A DNA stretch of 64,000 nucleotides from Desulfobacterales bacterium (lineage in GTDB: Bacteria; Desulfobacterota; Desulfobacteria; Desulfobacterales; JAQWFD01). Every line of letters starts with the position of its first letter. The stretch's first letter is position 1. The stretch is from positions 1-64,000 of the forward strand of contig JAQWFD010000001.1 in the NCBI GenBank assembly GCA_028704555.1, given 5' to 3'. Both the position numbers and the translations under genes were made by a program. This document shows, piece after piece, positions 16,954 to 25,891 of this stretch. A model generated the notes under the pieces. It ran no database searches. It saw only the letters and a program-made list of their open reading frames with translations, and was not told where the DNA came from.

Positions 16954-17937
16954 ATGCCAAATATCGCTGTACTAATCCCCTGCTATAATGAAGAACATAC
17001 AATAAGAAAAGTTATCCGTGATTTCCGAAAAGAACTGCCCAATGCAACCATCTATGTCTACGACAACAATTGTAATGACACGACGGCCCAAAAAGCTGAA
17101 GATGAAAACGCTATTGTCCGCTATGAAAAAAAACAGGGAAAGGGCAATGTGGTCAGAACCATGTTCCGAGATATTGAAGCAGATTTTTATGTCATGGTGG
17201 ATGGAGATTGCACCTATCCGGCTGAGAAAGTACATGACCTGCTAAAGCATGTTATATCCGGTGAGGCTGATATGACGGTCGGAGCCCGCCTGGACGAATT
17301 TTCTGATAAATCATTCAGGCCGTTTCACAAAATTGGTAATGAGGCAATCAAATGGACGATTAACTTTCTGTTCGACTGCCGACTGAGGGACATTCTGTCC
17401 GGTTACCGGTGTTTCAATAGAAAATTTGTCAAAAGCATCCCTGTTCTCAGCCAGGGATTTGAAGTAGAAACCGAATTGACCCTTCAGGCTCTGGATAAGA
17501 ACATGGTAATTAAAGAAGTCCAAATTCCCTATCGTGAGCGGCCCGAAGGCAGTTATTCCAAGCTCAGTACCTTCAGAGACGGAATCCGGATTATTAAAAC
17601 CATACTCTCCATATTTAAAGATTACATGCCGTTAAAATGTTTCTCTTTCATAGGCCTGATGACCTTTCTAATGGGGCTGGGCTTCGGATCAATACCGATT
17701 TATGAATTTATTCGGACCGCCAAGGTTACTCATCCTTCAACAGCCGTATTGGCAACCGGTATTGTTCTGATCTCATTATTATCATTTATTACCGGTTTAA
17801 TCCTGGAGTCATCAAAACGAAGACATAAAGAACTTTTCCAGATTATCATTGATCATAAGATCAGCCATGTAAATGAACTTCATATGGACTACACAGAGCG
17901 TTTATATCACCAAAACCTTCTGGATCGAACAGGCTAA
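16954..17937 (+). CDS. GT2 glycosyltransferase, DPM1/GtrB-like
   Basis: The 327-residue product has an N-terminal GT-A domain with IAVLIPCYNEEHTIRKV, the nucleotide-binding DNNCNDTT and the metal-binding VDGDCTYP, then LSGYRCFNRKF, and two C-terminal membrane helices (about 232-255 and 265-290). This is the layout of polyprenyl-phosphate sugar synthases, which load a sugar from a nucleotide donor onto undecaprenyl phosphate. TGAGG at 16943-16947 gives the ATG at 16954; the GTG at 16942 is part of that site. Being just after the membrane protein at 15304, it may supply lipid-linked sugar to it. Confidence 0.85.
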   Translation: MPNIAVLIPCYNEEHTIRKVIRDFRKELPNATIYVYDNNCNDTTAQKAEDENAIVRYEKKQGKGNVVRTMFRDIEADFYVMVDGDCTYPAEKVHDLLKHVISGEADMTVGARLDEFSDKSFRPFHKIGNEAIKWTINFLFDCRLRDILSGYRCFNRKFVKSIPVLSQGFEVETELTLQALDKNMVIKEVQIPYRERPEGSYSKLSTFRDGIRIIKTILSIFKDYMPLKCFSFIGLMTFLMGLGFGSIPIYEFIRTAKVTHPSTAVLATGIVLISLLSFITGLILESSKRRHKELFQIIIDHKISHVNELHMDYTERLYHQNLLDRTG

Positions 17938-18009
17938 AAATCAATGGAAAAGCCTTGTTGTCAAGCACAAGACCGCCGACCTCTGATTTACATGACGAGG
18001 CAACAAACC

Positions 18010-18038
18010 GGGGCATGTGGTATAAAACCACATGCCCC
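18010..18038. terminator. Hairpin terminator between convergent genes
   Basis: GGGGCATGTGGT at 18010-18021 pairs perfectly with 18027-18038 around a short A-rich loop (12-bp stem), followed by a loose TGTCTGTT tract. It lies between the + strand glycosyltransferase and the - strand gene at 18119, so it probably ends the tad-region transcript. Confidence 0.6.
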
Positions 18039-18118
18039 TGTCTGTTAAATACATCTGATCGGCACATCAGGGCAAAAAGACCAGATAGCCAGCCGTCAAG
18101 CGTATCCTGTATTGATGT

Positions 18119-18583
18119 CTACAGCTCAATCCCTCTTTGTTTCAATTCCTGAGCCTTCCGAATCGAGCATTTTTCGCATCTGAACTCAGGCTCTTTTTCA
18201 TTGAGACGGTCATAGTCTCTGGCATACACCAGCCTGTACCCCCGGCCGGTCGTGCCGCAATCGGCGCATTTCACACCCTCTTTGACTTCCCATTTCGCGG
18301 AATCGCTTTTAAGCAGACGAAGTCTGACCCGTTTTACGATAATCTGGTCGTTTTCAAACAGAGGACATTCTTCAGGAAACCCGAATGCCATCTTTTCCGT
18401 GGTTTCGGTATAGTAATTGTCCACATTGATCTGCCGGTTCAAAAAGCAGTAACATTCCCGGCCCTGCTCCTCATGATGACCGTGATGGAGAAAGGGACAT
18501 TGACAACAGTGTGCTATAATTAATTCTTTATTGCCCAAAACAGACTTATCTCCTTTGTAATAATCAGGTTGGATATTCGGCAA
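18119..18583 (-). CDS. Cys/His-rich protein with zinc-ribbon motifs
   Basis: The protein has 154 residues. Near the N-terminus it has HCCQCPFLHHGHHEEQGREC, with a further Cys two residues on; near the C-terminus VKCADCGTTGRGYR and FRCEKCSIRKAQ form a CxxC...CxxC zinc ribbon spaced about 30 residues. The ribbon suggests metal binding and possibly nucleic-acid or protein contact. The N-terminal Cys/His cluster could be a second metal site. I do not recognise the family. It is flanked by convergent pilus-region genes and by the sensor kinase, which lies 233 bp upstream on the same strand side. Confidence 0.65.
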   Translation of the reverse strand: MPNIQPDYYKGDKSVLGNKELIIAHCCQCPFLHHGHHEEQGRECYCFLNRQINVDNYYTETTEKMAFGFPEECPLFENDQIIVKRVRLRLLKSDSAKWEVKEGVKCADCGTTGRGYRLVYARDYDRLNEKEPEFRCEKCSIRKAQELKQRGIEL

Positions 18584-18816
18584 ACCTTATATTTCATATG
18601 GTTGACTCGGTTATTGGCAAGGCGTTCAAGAAAAACGCCGTGTGTCTGCGAATTTTTTTCAGTTATCGCTGACTGATATTCGCATTAAACGCGTCCTAAT
18701 ATGTCCAAAAACCGTTTTCCTGTCAAGATGCTTATCAAGCATTATCAACCAGCGCATTATCATTCGCTTGGTTTCATCACCCCCCGTAGAAAAACGGACG
18801 CTCCAAACCGCGACCC

Positions 18817-21066
18817 TTACAGCTGCCAGGCCACTTTCAACAACGTCCCCTTGCCTTTTCGTGACCTGATCTGAAATGATCCGTTAGAAAGCTCCGAGCG
18901 CTCTTTCAAACCCAGAAGACCGAATTTTTTCGACTCCCCTGGCTGGGAAATCTGGCGGCGGGCATCAAACCCCACGCCATTGTCTTCGACAATAATTTCA
19001 ATTCGGCCCCTGTATTCCCGGAGAATCAACCGGACCGTGTCAGCTGCGCTGTGTTTGGCCACATTATTCATTGCCTCCTGAAAAATCCGATACATCACTA
19101 CCTTCAGAGAATCCGGTATCTGCTGTTCCCTGAGATCGAACTGTTTTTCCAGACGGATAAGCGGATAAGTCTTATGAAACTCCACACAATGCCAGTGAAC
19201 GGCTGCCATCAGGCCAAGATCATCCAGAATGGAAGGCCTCAAATCAGCCATGATTCTTCTTAATTCCTGAATACTGCAGTTGGCCATATCAATCAGGTCA
19301 TCCAGCGTAATATCAATCGGAATCCGGCGGTTATGGAGTTGAATGGCTTTATCTTCGAGAAAAATTTTAATGGCCAGAAGATTCTGAGCAATGGTATCAT
19401 GAAGGTCACGTGCAATTTTTTTTCTCTCATCCTCCTGGGCCCTGAGAAGCTGAGCCGACAGGTACCGCAATTCTTTATGCGAACGCTGAAGATCCTGTTC
19501 CATCTGTTTACGGTGGGTAATATCGACCAGATTGCCAAGGATTGACAACTTCCCGTTATAGTCTATCACGCAATGGGTTCTGACCACCCAGATCACCTGT
19601 TCATCTTTTTTAAGACCTCTTGCTTCGTATTCCGCCGGCACACCCTCGCCGCTGAGCCGCCTTTCCCGCATCTCATCGACAAACGCACGATCATCCGGAT
19701 ATACCAGTTTCCATGATTCGATACCGATGAGTTCCTCCCGCCGATACCCGTAAATTTCTGCAAACCGGTTATTCAAAAATACGATTCTGCCGTTCTGATT
19801 GATATAAATGCCTGTCAGGGAACTTTCAACCAGGGTGCTGTATTTTTTTTCGGATTCCTTGAGCGCTGTTTCGGCCCGCTTTTGTTCCGTAACATCTTCA
19901 TTGACTTCAATCGCGGCGACAATCTCATTTTTTTCATTTCGAATGGGGACGGCTGAACTCACGATGGTTTTACAACACCCGTCAAGGCACCGGATCCGTG
20001 AAATCTTGTTCAATCGTGACGATCCGTTTTTAAAAACCCTGGAAACCGGCCACTCATCAGGGGTTATTCTCTGTCCGGTATCCATCCACCACCCCAGTTT
20101 CTCCTGAAACTGGTATGCATGATCGCATCGGCCACCGCCTATGATATTTCGGCATGCCGAATTTTCCAGAACGATATTCCCGTCCGGCTTGATCATCCAG
20201 ACCCCGACCGGAAGGGTTTCCAGAACGGTCCTGAACAGAGCTTCGTTGTGTTTTAACGCTTCATTTGCGTATCTTCGCTCCAGAAAAAATTTCAGCAGTT
20301 CCGCGATCATATTCAAAAGGGTCCTTTCTTCGCTGAGAAAAGGTCCTTCAAACTCGTTTGGCATTTCTTCCAGGTAAAAAATATCCACCATACCGGGGAT
20401 GGAATTGACAAAAAACCGGCAACTCTGCTGCCATGGGCTTTCCATGAAGTTTAATGTTTTAAATTCTTCATCTTTGAAGATAATACGCGCAGCCGTAATG
20501 TCAGGATATTGCCAGGCCATCGGCATTATCGATACAATCTGTTTAAACAACTCGGAGGGGGAATTGTTCTGATTCTGAAGAATACGAGAAATCTGATTCA
20601 CCACTGTCAATTCGGTGACTCTTTTGCCTAATTCAAAAAGAAACAGCGTTCTTTCCTCTTGAATTTTTTTAAGGACTTTCCCCTTAACGGCTTCATGCAA
20701 GGCCCGCTGAATCACCCCGGCAAGCTGTGAAAGACGATGCTTCAGGACAAAATCCGTAACGCCTTTTTTAAATACCTCGATAGCCTTTTCTTCCCCGATC
20801 GCTTCGGAGATAATTACAAACGGCAGATCCGGATAATATTTCTTTACAAACTCCAGGGCCGAAAGCCCTTCAAATCCAGCCAGTTCATACTCGGACAGGA
20901 CTATATCAGGTAAAAAAAGAGCCAATTTATTTGCCAACGTTTTCTTTGAATTCACTGTCCTTGAAGTAAACAACAAATCCGCCTTTCGAAGTTCAAATTC
21001 CACCATCTTCGCAAGGCTATCGTCATCTGCCAGAATCAAAATACGCAGTTCGTTTTTCATAGGCAT
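18817..21066 (-). CDS. Receiver-PAS-PAS sensor histidine kinase (HisKA_3 type)
   Basis: The 749-residue protein is cytoplasmic, with no membrane helix. Domains in order: a receiver-like domain (1-125), a GAF-like or linker region (about 145-275), a PAS domain (about 290-400), a second PAS with PAC (about 410-530), a HisKA_3 dimerisation region with phospho-accepting His in ERKKIARDLHDTIAQNL (about 555), and a HATPase with N box MNNVAKHSAADT, G1 VEDNGVGFDA and a C-terminal GLLGLKERSE. This is NarX/DegS-type kinase architecture. In the receiver the usual phospho-Asp is Glu (DIVLSEYELAGF; codon GAG), so the domain is probably not phosphorylated. No response regulator gene is adjacent. Confidence 0.88.
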   Translation of the reverse strand: MPMKNELRILILADDDSLAKMVEFELRKADLLFTSRTVNSKKTLANKLALFLPDIVLSEYELAGFEGLSALEFVKKYYPDLPFVIISEAIGEEKAIEVFKKGVTDFVLKHRLSQLAGVIQRALHEAVKGKVLKKIQEERTLFLFELGKRVTELTVVNQISRILQNQNNSPSELFKQIVSIMPMAWQYPDITAARIIFKDEEFKTLNFMESPWQQSCRFFVNSIPGMVDIFYLEEMPNEFEGPFLSEERTLLNMIAELLKFFLERRYANEALKHNEALFRTVLETLPVGVWMIKPDGNIVLENSACRNIIGGGRCDHAYQFQEKLGWWMDTGQRITPDEWPVSRVFKNGSSRLNKISRIRCLDGCCKTIVSSAVPIRNEKNEIVAAIEVNEDVTEQKRAETALKESEKKYSTLVESSLTGIYINQNGRIVFLNNRFAEIYGYRREELIGIESWKLVYPDDRAFVDEMRERRLSGEGVPAEYEARGLKKDEQVIWVVRTHCVIDYNGKLSILGNLVDITHRKQMEQDLQRSHKELRYLSAQLLRAQEDERKKIARDLHDTIAQNLLAIKIFLEDKAIQLHNRRIPIDITLDDLIDMANCSIQELRRIMADLRPSILDDLGLMAAVHWHCVEFHKTYPLIRLEKQFDLREQQIPDSLKVVMYRIFQEAMNNVAKHSAADTVRLILREYRGRIEIIVEDNGVGFDARRQISQPGESKKFGLLGLKERSELSNGSFQIRSRKGKGTLLKVAWQL

Positions 21067-22015
21067 CGTTGATGGGCAAGCTTACTTTACGCGGGTTCTC
21101 AGAGAAAAAAAAACAGTACCTGCTCAATGATATTGAGCTACAATTGTAAAAAAAATCTCAGAAAAAAATATATAAAGACAATGCCGAAGAGAGGATATCA
21201 CTCAAACCAATCAAGCAGTTTCAACCGTTATCATATAAAAAGCATTCATCCCCGCACTGGTTTAACAGGCTTTGACGGACATCATTGCAATTCCGGTTAA
21301 ACGAGCGGATACTGCCTGAGCAACACGTCAATTTACCAGAACAAATTCCATATCCATCAAAAATATCGGCATAGGAATAGACATGCGAACACATATCGAT
21401 GTGGAGAATATAAAAGTAAAGGTCAGGATCACGTTCGGGATAATGGTTACCTATACCACAGCCTTTGATTAAAATCAAAAGTTATGTAATCAATTACCCA
21501 TTGATACCGGGTTTGCATCCATAAATAACCTTTTAAAAGCTTTTCGTTCCGGATATTGATAACTAACGCGGGCCATGAAACAGCGGCTGATTCCGGCAAT
21601 TCGTGCTGGAGAAGCCGGCAATGGGCGGGACAGACTCCGTGACATGGTGGCCGCAGTTATGATCAAGCCCAAAAAAACGACACCGCCTGAAACCGGAACA
21701 GAAAAATGAAGTAAAAACGGCAGCATTCTGACATCGGCAACCGCTTTACAGGGGCTCTTGATAAACGCCTCTATCTGGCGTATGATTTATTTATCAGAAA
21801 ATAAGACGGTCTGATTGCCCCGGTATTTACCCATGTTCATCCATGTCCCGTCATCTTGCTGATACGGTAATCCAGGGCATGGGGCCCGTATTCGGCCGGA
21901 TAAAACTTCAGCCGGCTGTGACCGAAGCAGGCGCCATACCACTCAAATATAATTTGAGTAATAAAATTAATTCTATAAACATCAGGTTATAAAGGTCTAA
22001 AGGAGTAGCGTTGTT
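21067..22015. other. Gene-free stretch with one dispersed element
   Basis: About 950 bp between the kinase and the TatD-like gene carry no convincing gene on either strand. Short frames here use TTG starts without ribosome binding sites. The stretch contains one copy of the 21.5/43.8-kb palindromic element. The 5' end of the kinase gene lies at 21066, so its promoter should be in the first few hundred bases, but I see no clear match. Confidence 0.5.
21553..21670. repeat. Dispersed palindromic element, degenerate copy
   Basis: The right end, GGCCGCAGTTATGATCAAGC from 21649, matches the right end of the element at 43847-43992. The internal block GCTGGAGAAGCCGGCAA matches the reverse complement of the interior of that copy, and a decayed left arm (GATAACTAACGCGGGCCAT) is recognisable near 21558-21576. 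The two copies therefore share ends but have the loop in opposite orientations. No coding capacity. Confidence 0.65.
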
Positions 22016-22801
22016 TTGAAAGCACTGATTATCGACAGTCATATTCACCTCGACATTATTTTTACCGATCACCCCGATCAGATCTCCTGGCTAAAAGCCA
22101 ACCGTATTTTCCCGGTTTCATGGGCTTTCAGCAATCATATTGAAAGCTTGAATGATTTGCGCAATTATTTGAAACAGCAGGCGTCGATCATCCAAAAGCT
22201 TAACGCAACCACGTTACCGTGTAGGTTTCTGGCCGGTATTCATCCGCGAAATATCCCGTCAGATCTTGCGGCAAAGGATGTCGGGGAATTATTAATACCC
22301 TTTTTAAAAGATCCGCTCTGCCTGGGAATGGGAGAAATCGGACTTGAGAGCGGAAATGAAAAAGAAGTGGAGATCATGACGGCCCAGCTCGCACTGGCGG
22401 ATACGATCAAGTCCATGAATAAAAAGATCGGTATCCATACGCCCCGGAAAAACAAGACCGCTATTACCATCAAACTGCTTGAACTGCTTCAGGACTTCAG
22501 CGGCATCGAACCTTTTACGGTTATCGATCATTGCTCACCGGAAACGATCAGTGGGGTTCTGGATCGGGGGTATCAGGCCGGGGTGACGTTAAGCCCGGAA
22601 AAAACCTCAGTTGAGGAACTGAAACATATGATCCAGACCTTTCCAGCCAATCTTGACCGAATCATGTGCAATACCGATTCGTGCATGACATTTTCAAAAG
22701 ATCTGCACCGGTTTTTCACCGACCATTCGGTGGCTGATGAAATCCGAAACGCCTTGTGTTTTAAAAATGCCTCCGGATTTTTCAATCTGATCAGGTGCTG
22801 A
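22016..22801 (+). CDS. TatD-like metal-dependent hydrolase
   Basis: The 261-residue product is a TIM-barrel amidohydrolase of the TatD type. The metal ligands are all present: HxH in DSHIHLD (residues 9-11), Glu in GEIGLE (about 104), His in IGIHTPRKNK (about 141), His in VIDHCSP (about 171) and Asp in CNTDS (about 220). TatD enzymes are 3'-5' DNases or related phosphodiesterases. The start is TTG at 22016 with AAAGGAG at 21999-22005. It stands alone on the + strand between opposite-facing genes, so it is likely monocistronic. Confidence 0.8.
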   Translation: MKALIIDSHIHLDIIFTDHPDQISWLKANRIFPVSWAFSNHIESLNDLRNYLKQQASIIQKLNATTLPCRFLAGIHPRNIPSDLAAKDVGELLIPFLKDPLCLGMGEIGLESGNEKEVEIMTAQLALADTIKSMNKKIGIHTPRKNKTAITIKLLELLQDFSGIEPFTVIDHCSPETISGVLDRGYQAGVTLSPEKTSVEELKHMIQTFPANLDRIMCNTDSCMTFSKDLHRFFTDHSVADEIRNALCFKNASGFFNLIRC

Positions 22802-22864
22802 CGCGGACCGTGTCCGCAACCCGATTTCCATGGAATTGCCGTTACAAAAAATTCTTTGATTTTC

Positions 22865-22930
22865 TACCGCCCGTTCGCTTCGCTCTCTCGAGACGCCGGG
22901 CTCTACGCGTCTCGAGCGAATCGGGCGGTA
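22865..22930. repeat. 66-bp near-perfect inverted repeat
   Basis: TACCGCCCG at 22865-22873 pairs with CGGGCGGTA at 22922-22930, and the inner arms CTCGAGACGC (22887-22896) and GCGTCTCGAG (22907-22916) pair exactly around a 10-base loop. The whole can fold as one long GC-rich hairpin with a small bulge. It lies 3' of the TatD-like gene, where it could help end transcription, but there is no T-run. Confidence 0.7.
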
Positions 22931-23049
22931 ACTATAACGGGAAAATTCTTGTTTTTTTTAACAGAGTTTAAAGAATGGCCCTAAAGGAGGTATGTTTCGA
23001 ATTGGTCATCTGACATCTGCCATCTGACCGCTGATTTCTGAGTAAGTAC

Positions 23050-23077
23050 GCATTCCCACGCCGAAGCGCGGGAATGC
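23050..23077 (-). terminator. GCATTCCC hairpin 3' of the DegT gene
   Basis: GCATTCCC at 23050-23057 pairs with GGGAATGC at 23070-23077, and an inner CGC/GCG extends the stem past one mismatch around a CGAA loop. It sits 17 bp beyond the stop of the - strand aminotransferase gene. It belongs to the same palindrome family as 496-520. There is no long T-run, so its role as a terminator is tentative. Confidence 0.4.
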
Positions 23078-23093
23078 GATCAAAACAGGCAAC

Positions 23094-24230
23094 TCAATTT
23101 TTATAAAATTCGTTTATTTTTTCTACCACATAGGCCTGCTGGGCATCGGCAAGCTCGGGGTATATCGGAAGCGCCAGTGTTTTGAGGGCCGCTTCTTCCG
23201 CTGCGGGAAAATCGCCCTTCTGATAACCCAGATCAGAAAAGCACTGCTGAAGATGAAGCGGCACCGGATAATAAACCTCAACGCCGATTTGAGCATCAAG
23301 CAGGAATTGACGGAGTTCATCTCTTTTATCCGGCACTTTGATCACAAACTGATTGTAAATGTGCCGTTCCTGCCTTTCAGCCGGAAGCTGAATCATATCG
23401 GTCAATCCGGCATCGGCAAACAGTTTCCGGTATAACGCCGCATTGTTCTGCCGGGCATGGGTCCATTCATCGAGATATTTCAATTTAACCGATACAATAG
23501 CCGCCTGCAGGGCGTCCAACCTGAAATTTCCTCCGATCACGCTATGATAATACTTGGGATGCGAACCGTGCATCCGGAGAATCTTTAATTTTTCATACGC
23601 CGCATCAGAATCGGTGGTGACAATCCCTCCGTCACCAAACGCACCGAGGTTTTTCGAAGGGAAAAAAGAAAAGCAGCCAAACGCACCCATGGAACCGGCC
23701 CGTTTACCTCTGTATTGAGAGCCGATCGCCTGAGCAGCGTCCTCGATTACTATAAGGCCGAACGTATCGGCGATCTTCAGTATCGGGTCCATATCGGCGC
23801 ACTGTCCGTAGAGATGAACCGGAATAATTGCCTTGAGTCTGGCCCTTTCATCCGGAGACATGTCCAAAATCGCCTTTTCGATTCCCCCGGCAGATATATT
23901 ATACGTTTCCGGATCGATATCGACAAACACCGGTTTTGCCCCTGTTCGGGAAATTGCCCCTGCCGTTGAAAAAAAGGTATACGTCGTGGTTATAACCAGA
24001 TCCTGAGGCCCGATATCCGCCGCCATCAGTGAAATTAAAAGCGCATCAGAGCCGGAAGAGACCCCCACGGAATACGCGGTACCGCAGTAGTCGGCAATTT
24101 CCGTTTCAAGCTGCTCAACTCTGGGGCCCAGAATAAAATACTGACTTTCATATATCTCTTCGGTAGCCTTTAAAATTTCTTCCTTAATTGTCTGATATTG
24201 CTGTTTCAAATCAAGCAAAAGCACTTTCAT
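23094..24230 (-). CDS. DegT/DnrJ/EryC1/StrS-type aminotransferase
   Basis: The 378-residue product is a PLP-dependent sugar aminotransferase. SSGSDALLISLMAADIGPQD binds the phosphate, VIEDAAQAIGS supplies the Asp that contacts the PLP ring, and FSFFPSKNLGAFGDGG holds the Schiff-base Lys (about residue 188). Such enzymes convert keto-sugar nucleotides to amino-sugar nucleotides for O-antigen, capsule or glycoprotein. It follows manC and dnaE on the same strand but after a 264-bp gap, so it may have its own promoter. The exact substrate cannot be read from the sequence. Confidence 0.88.
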   Translation of the reverse strand: MKVLLLDLKQQYQTIKEEILKATEEIYESQYFILGPRVEQLETEIADYCGTAYSVGVSSGSDALLISLMAADIGPQDLVITTTYTFFSTAGAISRTGAKPVFVDIDPETYNISAGGIEKAILDMSPDERARLKAIIPVHLYGQCADMDPILKIADTFGLIVIEDAAQAIGSQYRGKRAGSMGAFGCFSFFPSKNLGAFGDGGIVTTDSDAAYEKLKILRMHGSHPKYYHSVIGGNFRLDALQAAIVSVKLKYLDEWTHARQNNAALYRKLFADAGLTDMIQLPAERQERHIYNQFVIKVPDKRDELRQFLLDAQIGVEVYYPVPLHLQQCFSDLGYQKGDFPAAEEAALKTLALPIYPELADAQQAYVVEKINEFYKN

Positions 24231-24494
24231 GTGTCATGTTCCAATCCTGTTAAGGTAAGGGACTCTGGATTTTCAAAAATACCATTTATCGTTATCATCA
24301 TGCCCGGATGTTTTTATCAGGCATCCGGAAAAGGTCATGGATTCCCGCTCAACAGCATTGCGGTAATGACGGCACTTTGAGTGCTCGACAACCGGTAAAT
24401 CAGTAATTTCCGTATCCCTGAGTTATATGCTTTTTTTCACCAAACACGATGAACCTGAAAAAAATCCAATTTCAAACGAAAAAACGCCCAACGG

Positions 24495-25886
24495 CTACCG
24501 ACAAACAAACTGCCCTTTCCCGTCACAGGGGCTGATTTGAATCTGCAGCAGACAAAGCGGTCCACCGTCAGACGGTTGAACATCCACCGGTTGCGTTCCG
24601 GAAACCATAAACGTTTGCCCCTGATCCAGCGAGCGTTGCCGCCCGTCACCATTTATACGGGCCCGGCCTTCCAGAATCACCAGCTGGGTAACAACCGATG
24701 GCAATGCCTCGATCCTGAGTTTCGAATCCGGATAAATCGCAAGCCGGACGATCTGATACCCGGGTCTGTTTTCCAGCCGTGTGGAAACACCCCATGGGTG
24801 ATGAACCGTCTGATGGGCTTTGTATTCTTTCCGCCCGTCCCGTTTAAGCTGTTCAACGATGGTTTTGACATTCCGGCTGCTGTCGATATCGGAAACAAAC
24901 ACCGAATCCGGTGTCTCCACGACGACCATATCCCGGATACTGTTGGTGGCAATGAGCCGTTCATGGCCCATAATAAAACAATTTTCCGTATCATTGCTGA
25001 TCACGTCCCCGTCAATCACATTCCCATGCGAATCTTTCGGCAGAAAATCATAGAGCGATTTCCATGACCCGATATCGCTCCATCCGAAATCGGACGGGAG
25101 TACCACTCCCTTTTGCGTACGTTCCATGATGGCCACATCGATGGAAATATTTTTCAGCTGTTCGTAAGCCTCACGGGTTACCGAACCTGCCCCGCGCATA
25201 TCCCGGATGCGGCGATACAACTCCGGCTCAAAGGTTTTAAACTCTTCAATGATAACAGACGCCTTAAATACGAACATGCCGCTGTTCCAGAAATAATTGC
25301 CTGCGTCGAGATATTCCATGGCGGTCTGCCTGTCCGGTTTTTCGACAAAGCGCCTGATGGAAAGGGCTCCGGCGGCCACTGCCCGATCCCCTTCGATGTA
25401 ACCGTATCCGGTTTCAGGATAATGCGGCGTAATGCCGAATGTCACGATATGGCCTTGTCCGGCAAGACTGACGGCCGATGCCACTCTGGCATGAAACCCG
25501 TCAAGATCCCGAATCACATGATCAGCGGGAAAGACGCATATGACGGCATCTTCACTCTGCTCAAAAATGTTCAATGCGGCCATCAAGATGGCCGGTGCCG
25601 TGTTTCGACCGCAGGGCTCGCCTATGATGTTGCCATGGGAGGCAATCCCGATCGCCTCCAGATGCCTTGCGATTTCAAAAAAATGCTCCTCCCCGCAAAC
25701 AATTCTGATCCTCCCGGGCGTCACCTCCGGAGGCAGCCGTTTAACCGTGAGTTGAACCAGGGAATCATCCCCAATAAAATTAACCAGCTGTTTGGGATAA
25801 AGTTCCCGGGAAACCGGCCACAAACGGGTTCCGGAGCCACCTGCCAGCAATACCGCATAGATATTCGGACGCTTCCGATCAGGCAT
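24495..25886 (-). CDS. manC: Mannose-1-phosphate guanylyltransferase / mannose-6-phosphate isomerase
   Basis: The 463-residue product has an N-terminal nucleotidyltransferase (AVLLAGGSGTRLWPVSRELY, residues 11-30; the FVEKP motif about residue 168) and a C-terminal type II mannose-6-phosphate isomerase cupin (about 350-463, with HHPWGVS and the IEALPSVVTQLVILEG stretch). It makes GDP-mannose from mannose 1-phosphate, and the isomerase half can feed it from fructose 6-phosphate. Its AAAGGAG lies within the last codons of dnaE, whose stop is 5 bp before this ATG, so the two are probably translationally coupled. Confidence 0.9.
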   Translation of the reverse strand: MPDRKRPNIYAVLLAGGSGTRLWPVSRELYPKQLVNFIGDDSLVQLTVKRLPPEVTPGRIRIVCGEEHFFEIARHLEAIGIASHGNIIGEPCGRNTAPAILMAALNIFEQSEDAVICVFPADHVIRDLDGFHARVASAVSLAGQGHIVTFGITPHYPETGYGYIEGDRAVAAGALSIRRFVEKPDRQTAMEYLDAGNYFWNSGMFVFKASVIIEEFKTFEPELYRRIRDMRGAGSVTREAYEQLKNISIDVAIMERTQKGVVLPSDFGWSDIGSWKSLYDFLPKDSHGNVIDGDVISNDTENCFIMGHERLIATNSIRDMVVVETPDSVFVSDIDSSRNVKTIVEQLKRDGRKEYKAHQTVHHPWGVSTRLENRPGYQIVRLAIYPDSKLRIEALPSVVTQLVILEGRARINGDGRQRSLDQGQTFMVSGTQPVDVQPSDGGPLCLLQIQISPCDGKGQFVCR

Positions 25887-25891
25887 CCCGT

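Noticed and set aside
21221..21478. 85-residue Cys-rich - strand frame
   Set aside because: It starts at TTG without a ribosome binding site. The nine Cys are tempting but the spacing has no zinc-ribbon order.
21490..21726. 78-residue - strand frame
   Set aside because: It is largely the palindromic repeat element read in one frame.
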